The notes under the pieces: model-generated
Databases searched by the model: none
What the model was told of the DNA's origin: nothing
Seen by the model: the letters and a program-made list of their open reading frames with translations, nothing else
Position numbers and translations under genes: made by a program
Assembly: GCA_902779945.1 (NCBI GenBank)
Contig: CACZDN010000002.1
Coordinates: forward strand, 123,666 to 187,665
Direction of reading: 5' to 3'
From: Oscillospiraceae bacterium
Lineage (GTDB): Bacteria; Bacillota; Clostridia; Oscillospirales; Oscillospiraceae
DNA: 64,000 nt
Shown: piece after piece, positions 1-7,122 of the stretch
How positions within the stretch are numbered: the first letter of the stretch is position 1
Layout of the letters: every line of letters begins with the position of its first letter

Positions 1-206
1 CCGACCAGCACTACCTGATCCGAAAGGAAGAGCGCGGCGGCAGGACCTATACGGACGTGCTGGCTCTCGACAGAGACGGCAGGCGGCATGAGCTTGCAAG
101 ACTCCACGGCGGCGACAACATCACCGACACCACACTTCAAAGCGCGGAGGAGCAGCTGGAGTCGTGCGAGCATTTTAAACACGGCCTTTCACATACTTGC
201 GTGTGA
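1..206 (+). CDS. recN: DNA repair protein RecN, C-terminal end (partial)
   Basis: Only the last 67 codons are in the window, read in the frame beginning at base 3 and ending with TGA at 204-206. The visible protein contains HYLIRKEE, a short loop, then GGRTYTDVLALD and HELARLHGGDNIT. This matches the end of RecN, where the ATPase head finishes with a grT.T.V..L segment, an ElARl.GG segment and a final helix of A.e.l type. RecN is an SMC-like ATPase that acts early at double-strand breaks. The 5' part lies outside the window, so integrity cannot be judged. tyrS starts 31 bases downstream on the same strand. Confidence 0.8.
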   Translation, partial: DQHYLIRKEERGGRTYTDVLALDRDGRRHELARLHGGDNITDTTLQSAEEQLESCEHFKHGLSHTCV

Positions 207-237
207 TCAAGAAAATAACAATACAGGGAGAATGAAA

Positions 238-1458
238 ATGGGAATCTACGAAGAACTGGTCGCCCGCGGCCTGATCGCACAGGTCACGAACGAGGATGAG
301 ATCCGCGAGATGGTCAACAACGGCAAAGCGGTTTTCTACATCGGCTTTGACTGCACGGCAGACTCACTCCATGTCGGGCACTTCATGGCGCTGTGCCTGA
401 TGAAGCGCCTGCAGATGGCGGGCAACAAGCCCATCGCCCTCATCGGCGACGGGACCACGCTCATCGGCGACCCCTCCGGCCGCAGCGATATGCGCAAGAT
501 GTTGAGCCGGGAGGACATTCAGCATAACGCCGAGTGCTTCAAGCGCCAGATGGAGAAGTTCATCGACTTCTCCGACGGCAAGGCCCTCATGCTCTATAAC
601 TCGGAATGGCTGGTGCCGCTGAATTATATCGAGCTTCTGCGCGAGGTGGGCGCCTGCTTCTCCGTGAACAACATGCTCCGGGCCGAGTGCTACAAGCAGC
701 GCATGGAGAAGGGCCTGAGCTTTTTGGAGTTCAATTATATGATTATGCAGTCCTACGACTTTTACTACATGTTCCAGCATTACGGCTGCAACATGCAGTT
801 TGGCGGCAACGACCAGTGGAGCAACATGCTCGGCGGCACGGAGCTGATCCGCAGAAAGCTCGGCAAAGATGCGCACGCCATGACCATCACGCTCCTGCTC
901 AACTCCGAGGGCAAGAAGATGGGCAAGACCGCGTCCGGCGCGGTGTGGCTCGATCCCAACAAGACAAGCCCCTTCGAGTTCTATCAGTACTGGCGCAACG
1001 TCGGCGACGCGGATGTGCTCAAATGCATCCGTATGCTGACCTTCCTCCCGCTCGAACAGATCGACGAGATGGACAAATGGGAGGGCAGCGAACTCAACCG
1101 CGCCAAGGAGATTCTGGCCTTTGAGCTGACCAGGCTCGTCCACGGCGAGGAGGAGGCCAAAAAGGCGGAGGCGTCGGCCAAGGCGCTCTTCGGCGGCGGC
1201 GAGGGCGGCGACCTGCCCGCTTCGGAGCTGGGCGAGACCGATCTGATCGACGGAAAGCTCGACATCCTGAGCATTCTTGTCAAGAGCGGACTGTGCCCCT
1301 CCAAGTCCGACGCCCGCCGCAACGTCCAGCAGGGCGGCGTCACAGTCGACGACGTGAAGATTTCCGACATTGCGGCAAGCTACGACGCGGATACCCTGCG
1401 CAATGGCATCATTGTGCGCCGCGGCAAGAAGAGCTTCAGTAAGGTCGTTTTGAAATAA
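238..1458 (+). CDS. tyrS: Tyrosyl-tRNA synthetase
   Basis: Class I aminoacyl-tRNA synthetase that charges tRNA-Tyr in the cytoplasm. With the ATG at 238 it is 406 residues. That start is preferred because AGGGAG (225-230) lies 7 bases upstream; an ATG at 232 is too close and longer in-frame starts run back into recN. The HIGH signature is HVGH at residues 45-48, and the KMSKS loop is KMGKT at 227-231. The tyrosine-pocket region YDFYYMFQHYGCNMQFGGNDQW is present, and the last ~60 residues form an S4 RNA-binding domain (SKSDARRNVQQGGVTVD). There is no room for a T-box leader after recN. The stop codon is part of the ATAA duplicated by the family A insertion that follows. Confidence 0.97.
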   Translation: MGIYEELVARGLIAQVTNEDEIREMVNNGKAVFYIGFDCTADSLHVGHFMALCLMKRLQMAGNKPIALIGDGTTLIGDPSGRSDMRKMLSREDIQHNAECFKRQMEKFIDFSDGKALMLYNSEWLVPLNYIELLREVGACFSVNNMLRAECYKQRMEKGLSFLEFNYMIMQSYDFYYMFQHYGCNMQFGGNDQWSNMLGGTELIRRKLGKDAHAMTITLLLNSEGKKMGKTASGAVWLDPNKTSPFEFYQYWRNVGDADVLKCIRMLTFLPLEQIDEMDKWEGSELNRAKEILAFELTRLVHGEEEAKKAEASAKALFGGGEGGDLPASELGETDLIDGKLDILSILVKSGLCPSKSDARRNVQQGGVTVDDVKISDIAASYDADTLRNGIIVRRGKKSFSKVVLK

Positions 1459-1617
1459 GGCAGCACCGCATAATTCGGCGAGAGCGAATCCCGAGAAAAA
1501 TTGGGTTCTGATGAAGGCAATTTTTCGCATGAATACTTTGTATATTGCAAGAAAAAATGACAAAATCAGGGCACAATTTTTCCGGGAGGCGCCGATGGCG
1601 CATTGTGCGGTGTTGCC
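1459..1617. mobile_element. Family A MITE-like palindromic element, copy A1
   Basis: A 159-bp imperfect inverted repeat beginning GGCAGCACCGCA and ending TGCGGTGTTGCC. It is flanked on both sides by ATAA (1455-1458 and 1618-1621), a candidate 4-bp target-site duplication whose left copy contains the tyrS stop codon. The sequence aligns along its length with copies at 45101 and 49483, and in inverse orientation with those at 3695, 28971 and 59913. It encodes no transposase. Insertion placed it between tyrS and the hairpin terminator at 1636. Confidence 0.85.
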
Positions 1618-1635
1618 ATAAGCGATACCACGGAT

Positions 1636-1673
1636 AAAACCCATAGGAGGGGAATTCCCTTCCTATGGGTTTT
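1636..1673 (+). terminator. Intrinsic terminator, probably of tyrS
   Basis: A 13-bp stem, AAAACCCATAGGA (1636-1648) with TCCTATGGGTTTT (1661-1673), around a GC-rich internal part, closing with a TTTT run. It lies 177 bases beyond the tyrS stop only because element A1 sits between them. The A- and T-rich ends would let it work in both directions. Confidence 0.7.
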
Positions 1674-1693
1674 GAGACAGGAGAGAGCCTGCA

Positions 1694-3526
1694 ATGTACG
1701 AATTCGACAAAATCAAGCTGGTTGTCTGGGACCTGGACTATACTCTGTGGCAGGGAACCCTGTCGGAGGGCGAGGTACAGGTTCCGGAGGAGAACCTGCG
1801 CCTTGTCAAACGCCTGACCGATGTGGGCATCGTCAACTCCATATGCAGCAAAAACGACAGGGCGACTGTCGAGAAAAAGCTGCGATCTCTCGGCCTGCTG
1901 GACGATTTCGTCTTCACGTCCATCAACTGGGAGGCGAAGGGCCAGCGTGTCCGTCAGCTTATCCAGGACATGCAGCTTCGCCCGGTGAACGTGCTGTTCC
2001 TTGACGACAATCCCTCCAACCGCGGCGAAGTTGCCTATTTCAGCGAGGGGATCATGACCGAGGGACCAGAGATCATCCCGCGCCTGCTGGAGGACGTGCT
2101 TGCCTGTAAAAAAGCGGACCCCGAGCACAAGCGCCTTCGGCAGTACCGCCTGCTGGAGACCAGGCGCAGGGAAATGTTGCAGTACAGCTCAAATGAGGAC
2201 TTTTTGCTGCACAGCGACGTGCGGGTGGTTGTCGGCCGCGACTGCCTCGATAACCTCAACCGCATCCACGATCTCATCCTGCGCTCCAACCAGCTTAATT
2301 TCACCAAGCTGCGCAGCACGGAGGAGGAGCTGCGGTCAACGCTCAGCGATCCTGCGGTCAAAAGCGGCTATGTATCCGTGACGGACCGCTTCGGTGACTA
2401 TGGCATCGTCGGTTTCTATGCCGTGAAGGACGCGGCGCTCCTGCACTTTGTCTTCTCCTGCCGCATCCTCGGCATGGGGGTGGAGCAGTATGTCTACAAC
2501 CTCCTGGGCCGTCCAAAGCTGGAGATTCAGGGCGAGGTGATCGGGGACCTCTCTTCAGCAGAGCTTCCCAGGTGGATCAACCGGACGGATGGCACGGCGC
2601 CGCAGCTCTCCAAAATGGAGATCAGCAATCTCAAAGCGCACAGCGTCCTGGTGAAAGGCCCATGCGACCTGAACGCGGTCTATCCCTTCATCGCGGACAC
2701 GGAGCTCTTCGATACGGAGTTTACCTACGTGGCGGACGGCGGCTTTCTGGTTGAATCGACCGGGCACACGACGCACATTGTCGAGGCGGACAGGCTGAGC
2801 GACGGACAGAAGCGCCTCGTCTGCGCAGAGGTACCCTTTGCCGACCCGGGGATGTACAATGACAATATCTTCCGACGGGACTATAAGGTCATCTTCATCA
2901 GCATCCTTCAGGATGCAAATCTGGGCGTCTATCACCGGAAGGGGACAGGGGAGAGGCTGGCCTTCCTACCGGCTTCCACACCGCTGACCGATCCCGGGAA
3001 CTGGCCGAAGCTCATCCGCGGCGACTGCTTTACCGCAAACTTCCGGTTCACCGAAGAGATTCTGCGTCTATTCTATGAAAAATACGAATTTGACGGGAGA
3101 AACACCCCCGAACAGACGCTTGAAAACCTGTTCCTGATCCGTGAAAAGCTGCCGCGAAGCTGTACCCTCTGTGTCATGCTGGGGGGCGAGCTTGAGAGGG
3201 AAGGGGAGAGCGACCCGAACTACCGGGACCGCCACCTTGTCCATAAGGCCTTCAACGACGCCATACGGGTCTGGGCGCGGGATGCGGAAAATGTCTGCCT
3301 GCTCGACGTCAACAAGTATCTGACGGATCAGAGCTGTTTTTACAACCATTTCAACCATTACTCCAAACCGGTCTACTATCAGATCGCAAAGGAGATGGTC
3401 GAGATCATCAACCGCTGCACCGGCAGCGAGATTCATGAAAAGTCCAGACTGTTCCTGGCCGCGACAAACGCGAGAGACAGGATGGCCCTCGTCTATCACG
3501 GCTTGAAAAAACGCGGAAAGCGATAG
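1694..3526 (+). CDS. FkbH-like HAD-IIIC family protein
   Basis: 610 residues, preceded by an AGGAGAG site. The N-terminal third is a HAD-superfamily IIIC domain: motif I DLDYT at residues 13-17, SKND at 52-55 and the DDNPSNR motif at 104-110. FkbH relatives load a glyceryl or other three-carbon unit onto carrier proteins in polyketide, peptide or glycan pathways. The C-terminal third (MLGGELERE..., then NHFNHYSKPVYYQIA near the end) resembles the SGNH-like part of these proteins, with an N-H-F-N-H stretch where the catalytic His would be. No carrier protein, synthase or glycan cluster flanks it, so the substrate is unknown. Family assignment is firm; the role is not. Confidence 0.8.
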   Translation: MYEFDKIKLVVWDLDYTLWQGTLSEGEVQVPEENLRLVKRLTDVGIVNSICSKNDRATVEKKLRSLGLLDDFVFTSINWEAKGQRVRQLIQDMQLRPVNVLFLDDNPSNRGEVAYFSEGIMTEGPEIIPRLLEDVLACKKADPEHKRLRQYRLLETRRREMLQYSSNEDFLLHSDVRVVVGRDCLDNLNRIHDLILRSNQLNFTKLRSTEEELRSTLSDPAVKSGYVSVTDRFGDYGIVGFYAVKDAALLHFVFSCRILGMGVEQYVYNLLGRPKLEIQGEVIGDLSSAELPRWINRTDGTAPQLSKMEISNLKAHSVLVKGPCDLNAVYPFIADTELFDTEFTYVADGGFLVESTGHTTHIVEADRLSDGQKRLVCAEVPFADPGMYNDNIFRRDYKVIFISILQDANLGVYHRKGTGERLAFLPASTPLTDPGNWPKLIRGDCFTANFRFTEEILRLFYEKYEFDGRNTPEQTLENLFLIREKLPRSCTLCVMLGGELEREGESDPNYRDRHLVHKAFNDAIRVWARDAENVCLLDVNKYLTDQSCFYNHFNHYSKPVYYQIAKEMVEIINRCTGSEIHEKSRLFLAATNARDRMALVYHGLKKRGKR

Positions 3527-3570
3527 GGGACAGGCGCGCAAAGCAGCCTGTCCCCCGGCGTGAAATACCC

Positions 3571-3640
3571 TGTCATCCTGAACGCAGCGAAGGATCTAAC
3601 TTCCAAGGCAGAAAGCCCCGGAGCTTAGATCCTTCGTCAT
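3571..3640. repeat. Family B palindromic repeat, copy B1
   Basis: Begins TGTCATCCTGAACGCAGCGA and contains AAGGATCT, then AGATCCTTCGTCAT after a short loop, forming a long hairpin. The left terminal arm matches the other family B copies; the right one is shortened to CGTCAT followed by a T-run. It lies in the intergenic stretch after the FkbH-like gene and could act as its terminator. Confidence 0.8.
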
Positions 3641-3694
3641 TTTTTTGATATCATTTAACGAAGCCTGGCACAAATCTGGCCGGAAAGATTCAAA

Positions 3695-3819
3695 GGCAAC
3701 ACCGCACAATCCGCCTTCGGCATCTCCTGGAAAAATTGCGCTCTGATTTCGTCACTTTTCCTTGAGGTACACAAAGTACATCTGCGAAAAAGTCTCTTGC
3801 CGAATTATGCGGTATTGCC
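3695..3819. mobile_element. Family A MITE-like element, copy A2 (internally shortened)
   Basis: Starts GGCAACACCGCACAAT and ends TATGCGGTATTGCC, with CAAA on both sides (3691-3694 and 3820-3823), a perfect candidate 4-bp target duplication. At 125 bp it lacks about 33 bp of one arm compared with full copies. It is inverted relative to copy A1. Confidence 0.85.
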
Positions 3820-3843
3820 CAAACTGTTCTGTCGTAAATAGTA

Positions 3844-4527
3844 TCAGCTTGTTTTTCTCTCCACAAGCAAAACGTTGCAGGTGAGAGCCAGGCTGTCGCG
3901 GCGGGCGTAGTCAGAGAACTCCCTGCGGTTGAGATAATACAGCCTCCCCCACGATGAAATGCGCAGCCATTCCGCATCCATTCCCGTCACGGTGAAAAAA
4001 TGTGCCTTTGCCCCCGCCGTTGGCCTGTAGGAGCCGTCGGCGGTTTTCCGATAAAAACGGACACATTTCTTTCCCCAGATGATGGGGAAATTCGGCCCGG
4101 CGGCGAGAATGACCGGGACGTCTGACCGCAGCATGGCTTCGATCCTGTTCCAGAGCCGGGACGATGCAAAGCACCAGCGGGCCGTAAAGGGCATCTGCTG
4201 TTCGCGGAAAAAACGCTCGACCCCGGCCATGAGCATGAGGCCGTTGATTCCGGCATAGGGGATCAGTGGAAAGAAGCGCCGGCTCATGCGCAGGATGCAC
4301 TCGTCATAGAGCGAAGAGGGGACAGGCCCCTCTTCGGGCACACCGTCAAAGAAGGCAGCCGGCACGGTCAGATGCCAGCGGTTGAGATAGAGCAGCAGAT
4401 CGGCCGCCGCGACTATACCGCAGCCGCAGCGCCTGACCATGGCGTCCGACGAGTACTGCTGCCCTCCGCCGTAACTCAGACCGCTGTGCATATCGATGGA
4501 GATATAAGGATGTTTTAGAGAGAGCAT
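3844..4527 (-). CDS. Putative C39-like papain-fold peptidase, hypothetical
   Basis: 227 residues from the ATG at 4527. Features fitting a C39/papain-like fold are CGCGIVAAADLLLYL at 34-48 (candidate nucleophile Cys36 at the start of a helix), AHFFTVTGMD at 175-184 (candidate His176) and ISSWGRLYYLN at 190-200, like the conserved D/S-W-G strand. No signal peptide or membrane segment is seen. An in-frame TTG further out (4617) would add 30 residues, but that sequence lies inside repeat C1 and looks non-coding, so the ATG with GGTGG just upstream is preferred. No relatives or partners are adjacent. Whether it is a peptidase or an inactive relative cannot be decided here. Confidence 0.55.
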   Translation of the reverse strand: MLSLKHPYISIDMHSGLSYGGGQQYSSDAMVRRCGCGIVAAADLLLYLNRWHLTVPAAFFDGVPEEGPVPSSLYDECILRMSRRFFPLIPYAGINGLMLMAGVERFFREQQMPFTARWCFASSRLWNRIEAMLRSDVPVILAAGPNFPIIWGKKCVRFYRKTADGSYRPTAGAKAHFFTVTGMDAEWLRISSWGRLYYLNRREFSDYARRDSLALTCNVLLVERKTS

Positions 4528-4570
4528 ATCCACCACGGCTTCATGATCAGGAACACCCCGCCCCTGAGCA

Positions 4571-4695
4571 GGCAATGTCAATGGTTTCGGAAAACGCCGT
4601 GCCAATCCGAGGGACAAAGCGGCAGAGAATCATCAGGATTCTTCAAAACCGCTTTGCTCCTCTCTGGATGACAGAGTCAGCTTCTTGACATTGCC
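4571..4695. repeat. Family C palindromic element, copy C1
   Basis: Outer arms GGCAATGTCAA (4571-4581) and TTGACATTGCC (4685-4695) are an exact 11-bp inverted repeat. Inside, read on the minus strand, GTCATCC, AAGCGG, GAAGAATC, GATTCT, TGCCGCTT and CTC blocks align in order with copy C2 at 62028-62150. The core resembles family B (GTCATCC arm) but has a different centre. It lies between the C39-like gene and pfp. Confidence 0.7.
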
Positions 4696-4732
4696 TCGAA
4701 CGGGAACGAGGTGTTACGCATTTTTGAATATT

Positions 4733-5974
4733 TTACTTGGCGAGGATCTTCTTGAGCTTGGCGTAGCGGGGCAGGGAATCGACCAGCGGGAGGACCGGCT
4801 CACCCTGGATGAGGGGCAGCACGTAGTCGATGAACTCCTGCTTGAGACCGTTGCCGGTCTCGTTGATCCACTCCAGCGGGACCTTCTTCTCGTAGTTGGC
4901 GACAGAGGAGAGGGGGAGGAGGACCATCTTGCAGTGGTACTTGCCGTCGATCATCTCACGCTCAAAGGCGACCATCTTGCCGGAGACACCGTTGACTGCC
5001 TGACGCACGGCCTCCATGCCGGCCTCGCAGGCCTCGTTCACGTCGGTGGCGGAGGCGAGGTGCGCGCCGCAGCGCTGCAGCAGGCTCAGCTCGATGCCGC
5101 GGACCTTGGCGCCGGTGTGGGCCTTGATGATCTCCGCCAACATCGCGGCCAGACCGCCGAGCTGGGCGTGGCCGAAGCCGTCGGTCGCGGAGGTCTTGGC
5201 CTCGGATACAAAGCTGCCGTCGGCATAGTGGATGCCTTCGGACACGGCGATGAAGACCTTGCCGTTCTCCTTGTAGATGCGCACGACGTCCGCCAGGAAC
5301 TTGTCCATGTCGAAGTTGAGCTCAGGCAGATAGATCAGGTCGGGGCCGGAGCCATAGGCGGTGGCCAGTGCCGCGCTCGCAGCGAGCCAGCCGGCGTGAC
5401 GGCCCATAATCTCCACCACGGTGATCATGCCGTTGTCATAGACGCGGGCGTCCTTGTTGATCTCCATGCAGGAGGTGGCGATATACTTGGCGGCGCTGGC
5501 AAAGCCGGGGCAGTGGTCGGTGCCGAAGAGGTCGTTGTCGATGGTCTTGGGCACGCCCATCACGTGGCAGGCATAGCCGACGGACTCCATATAGCGGCTG
5601 ATCTTGTTGCAGGTGTCCATGGAGTCGTTGCCGCCGTTGTAAAAGAAGTAGCGGACGTTGTACTTCTTGAAGATCTCAAGAATGCGCTTATAGTCGGTAT
5701 CGTCGTCGTCGGGGTCGGCGATCTTATAGCGGCAGGAGCCGAGCTCGGAAGACGGGGTATGAAGCAGGAGCTTCAGCTCTTCGGGGTCCTCCTCGTCCAT
5801 CACGAACAGCTTGTCGTCAAGCACGCCCTTGATGCCGTGATATGCGCCGTAGACTTTTGTGATCTCATCCGCGTCGAGCGCAGCGCGGATGACGCCGTAG
5901 GCGCTGGCGTTGATGACCGCCGTGGGACCGCCGGACTGACCGAAGATGCAGGAGCCGATGAGCTTCTCAGACAT
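4733..5974 (-). CDS. pfp: Pyrophosphate-dependent 6-phosphofructokinase
   Basis: 413 residues from the ATG at 5974, chosen because GGAGG lies 8 bases upstream; an upstream in-frame Met has no ribosome site. It phosphorylates fructose 6-phosphate, using pyrophosphate rather than ATP by family criteria. Motifs: phosphate-binding GQSGGPTAVINAS at 12-24, GGNDSMDT at 114-121 (ATP enzymes have GGDGS), and PKTIDND at 142-148, where Lys replaces the Gly of ATP-dependent PGTIDND enzymes. MGRHAGW is also present. It is divergent from fba across 147 bp, so two consecutive glycolytic steps share one intergenic region. Confidence 0.93.
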   Translation of the reverse strand: MSEKLIGSCIFGQSGGPTAVINASAYGVIRAALDADEITKVYGAYHGIKGVLDDKLFVMDEEDPEELKLLLHTPSSELGSCRYKIADPDDDDTDYKRILEIFKKYNVRYFFYNGGNDSMDTCNKISRYMESVGYACHVMGVPKTIDNDLFGTDHCPGFASAAKYIATSCMEINKDARVYDNGMITVVEIMGRHAGWLAASAALATAYGSGPDLIYLPELNFDMDKFLADVVRIYKENGKVFIAVSEGIHYADGSFVSEAKTSATDGFGHAQLGGLAAMLAEIIKAHTGAKVRGIELSLLQRCGAHLASATDVNEACEAGMEAVRQAVNGVSGKMVAFEREMIDGKYHCKMVLLPLSSVANYEKKVPLEWINETGNGLKQEFIDYVLPLIQGEPVLPLVDSLPRYAKLKKILAK

Positions 5975-6026
5975 TATGATTCCTCCAGTTGATTTAAAAA
6001 TTATTTCTTTTTGTAGAAAGTCCATA

Positions 6027-6055
6027 TTGATTATGAGCTGGAATGAGGATATAAT
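6027..6055 (+). promoter_or_regulatory. Sigma-A-type promoter of fba
   Basis: TTGATT (6027-6032), 17-bp spacer, perfect TATAAT (6050-6055). Expected start of transcription is near 6062, about 60 bases before the fba ATG. Confidence 0.75.
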
Positions 6056-6121
6056 AATAATGAAAATTTGTAAATGTGCTTTTTGTACAAATTTTTAAAA
6101 AAACAAAGGAGAATTTGAATT

Positions 6122-7090
6122 ATGCCTCTCGTAACCACCAAGGAAATGTTTGCAAAAGCCTATGACGGCGGTTATGCCGTCGGCGCGTTCAACGTGAACA
6201 ACATGGAGATCGTCCAGGGCATCACCGAGGCCGCGGGCGAACTGAATAGCCCGGTGATCCTCCAGGTGTCCAAGGGCGCCCGTGCCTATGCCAACCATAC
6301 TTACCTGGTCAAGCTGGTCGAAGCCGCCATCATCGAGAATCCCGAGATCCCCATCGCCCTGCATCTTGACCACGGCGATACCTTTGAGCTCTGCAAATCC
6401 TGCATCGACGGCGGTTTTACCTCCGTTATGATCGACGCCTCCTCCAAATCCTTCGAGGACAATATCGCCCTGACCCGTCAGGTCGTGGAATATGCGCATG
6501 ACCACGGCGTAGTGGTCGAGGCTGAGCTCGGCACTCTCGCCGGCGTTGAGGATGAGGTCGCGGTCGAGCACGGCCACGAGAGCTACACCCGTCCCGAGGA
6601 GGTCGAGGAGTTCGTCACCCGCACCGGCTGCGACTCTCTGGCCATCGCGATCGGCACCTCCCACGGCGCATACAAGTTCAAGGCCTCCCAGTGCACCCGC
6701 AATGCGGACGGCATTCTGGTCCCGCCTCCTCTCCGCTTCGACGTTCTGCATGAGTGCATCAAGCGTCTGCCCGGCTTCCCCATCGTGCTGCACGGCTCCT
6801 CCTCTGTCCCGCAGGAGTTTGTCAAGATGATCAACCAGTACGGCGGCAACATGCCCGACGCCATCGGCATCCCCGAGGATCAGCTCCGCGAGGCTGCCAA
6901 GCTCGCCGTCTGCAAGATCAATATCGACTCCGATATTCGCCTTGCCATGACCGGCAATATCCGCAAGTACTTTGCGGAGCACCCGGATCACTTCGATCCG
7001 CGCCAGTACCTCAAGCCCGCACGTCAGGCTGTGAAGGACATGGTCGCACATAAGATCGTTCACGTTCTCGGTTCGGACGGCAAAGCCTGA
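6122..7090 (+). CDS. fba: Class II fructose-bisphosphate aldolase
   Basis: 322 residues, AAGGAGAA upstream of the ATG. Zinc-dependent aldolase that interconverts fructose 1,6-bisphosphate with glyceraldehyde 3-phosphate and DHAP. The metal/catalytic motif HLDHGD is at 81-86, followed by EAELG, the IGTSHGAYKF loop and VLHGSSSVP, all characteristic of class II enzymes with zinc-binding His residues. Full length for the family. It follows its own strong promoter, is divergent from pfp, and is 32 bp upstream of the P-type-ATPase-like gene, with which it may be co-transcribed. Confidence 0.96.
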   Translation: MPLVTTKEMFAKAYDGGYAVGAFNVNNMEIVQGITEAAGELNSPVILQVSKGARAYANHTYLVKLVEAAIIENPEIPIALHLDHGDTFELCKSCIDGGFTSVMIDASSKSFEDNIALTRQVVEYAHDHGVVVEAELGTLAGVEDEVAVEHGHESYTRPEEVEEFVTRTGCDSLAIAIGTSHGAYKFKASQCTRNADGILVPPPLRFDVLHECIKRLPGFPIVLHGSSSVPQEFVKMINQYGGNMPDAIGIPEDQLREAAKLAVCKINIDSDIRLAMTGNIRKYFAEHPDHFDPRQYLKPARQAVKDMVAHKIVHVLGSDGKA

Positions 7091-7122
7091 TCTCTCTTCA
7101 GGATCAACAGGGAGGTGGCAGA

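Noticed and set aside
206-237. T-box or other leader for tyrS
   Set aside because: Only 31 bases separate recN and tyrS; there is no room for a T-box.
4685-5992. Plus-strand open frame opposite pfp
   Set aside because: Composition (Gly/Val/Leu/Asp-rich without motifs) is that of an antisense shadow; pfp has all family motifs.
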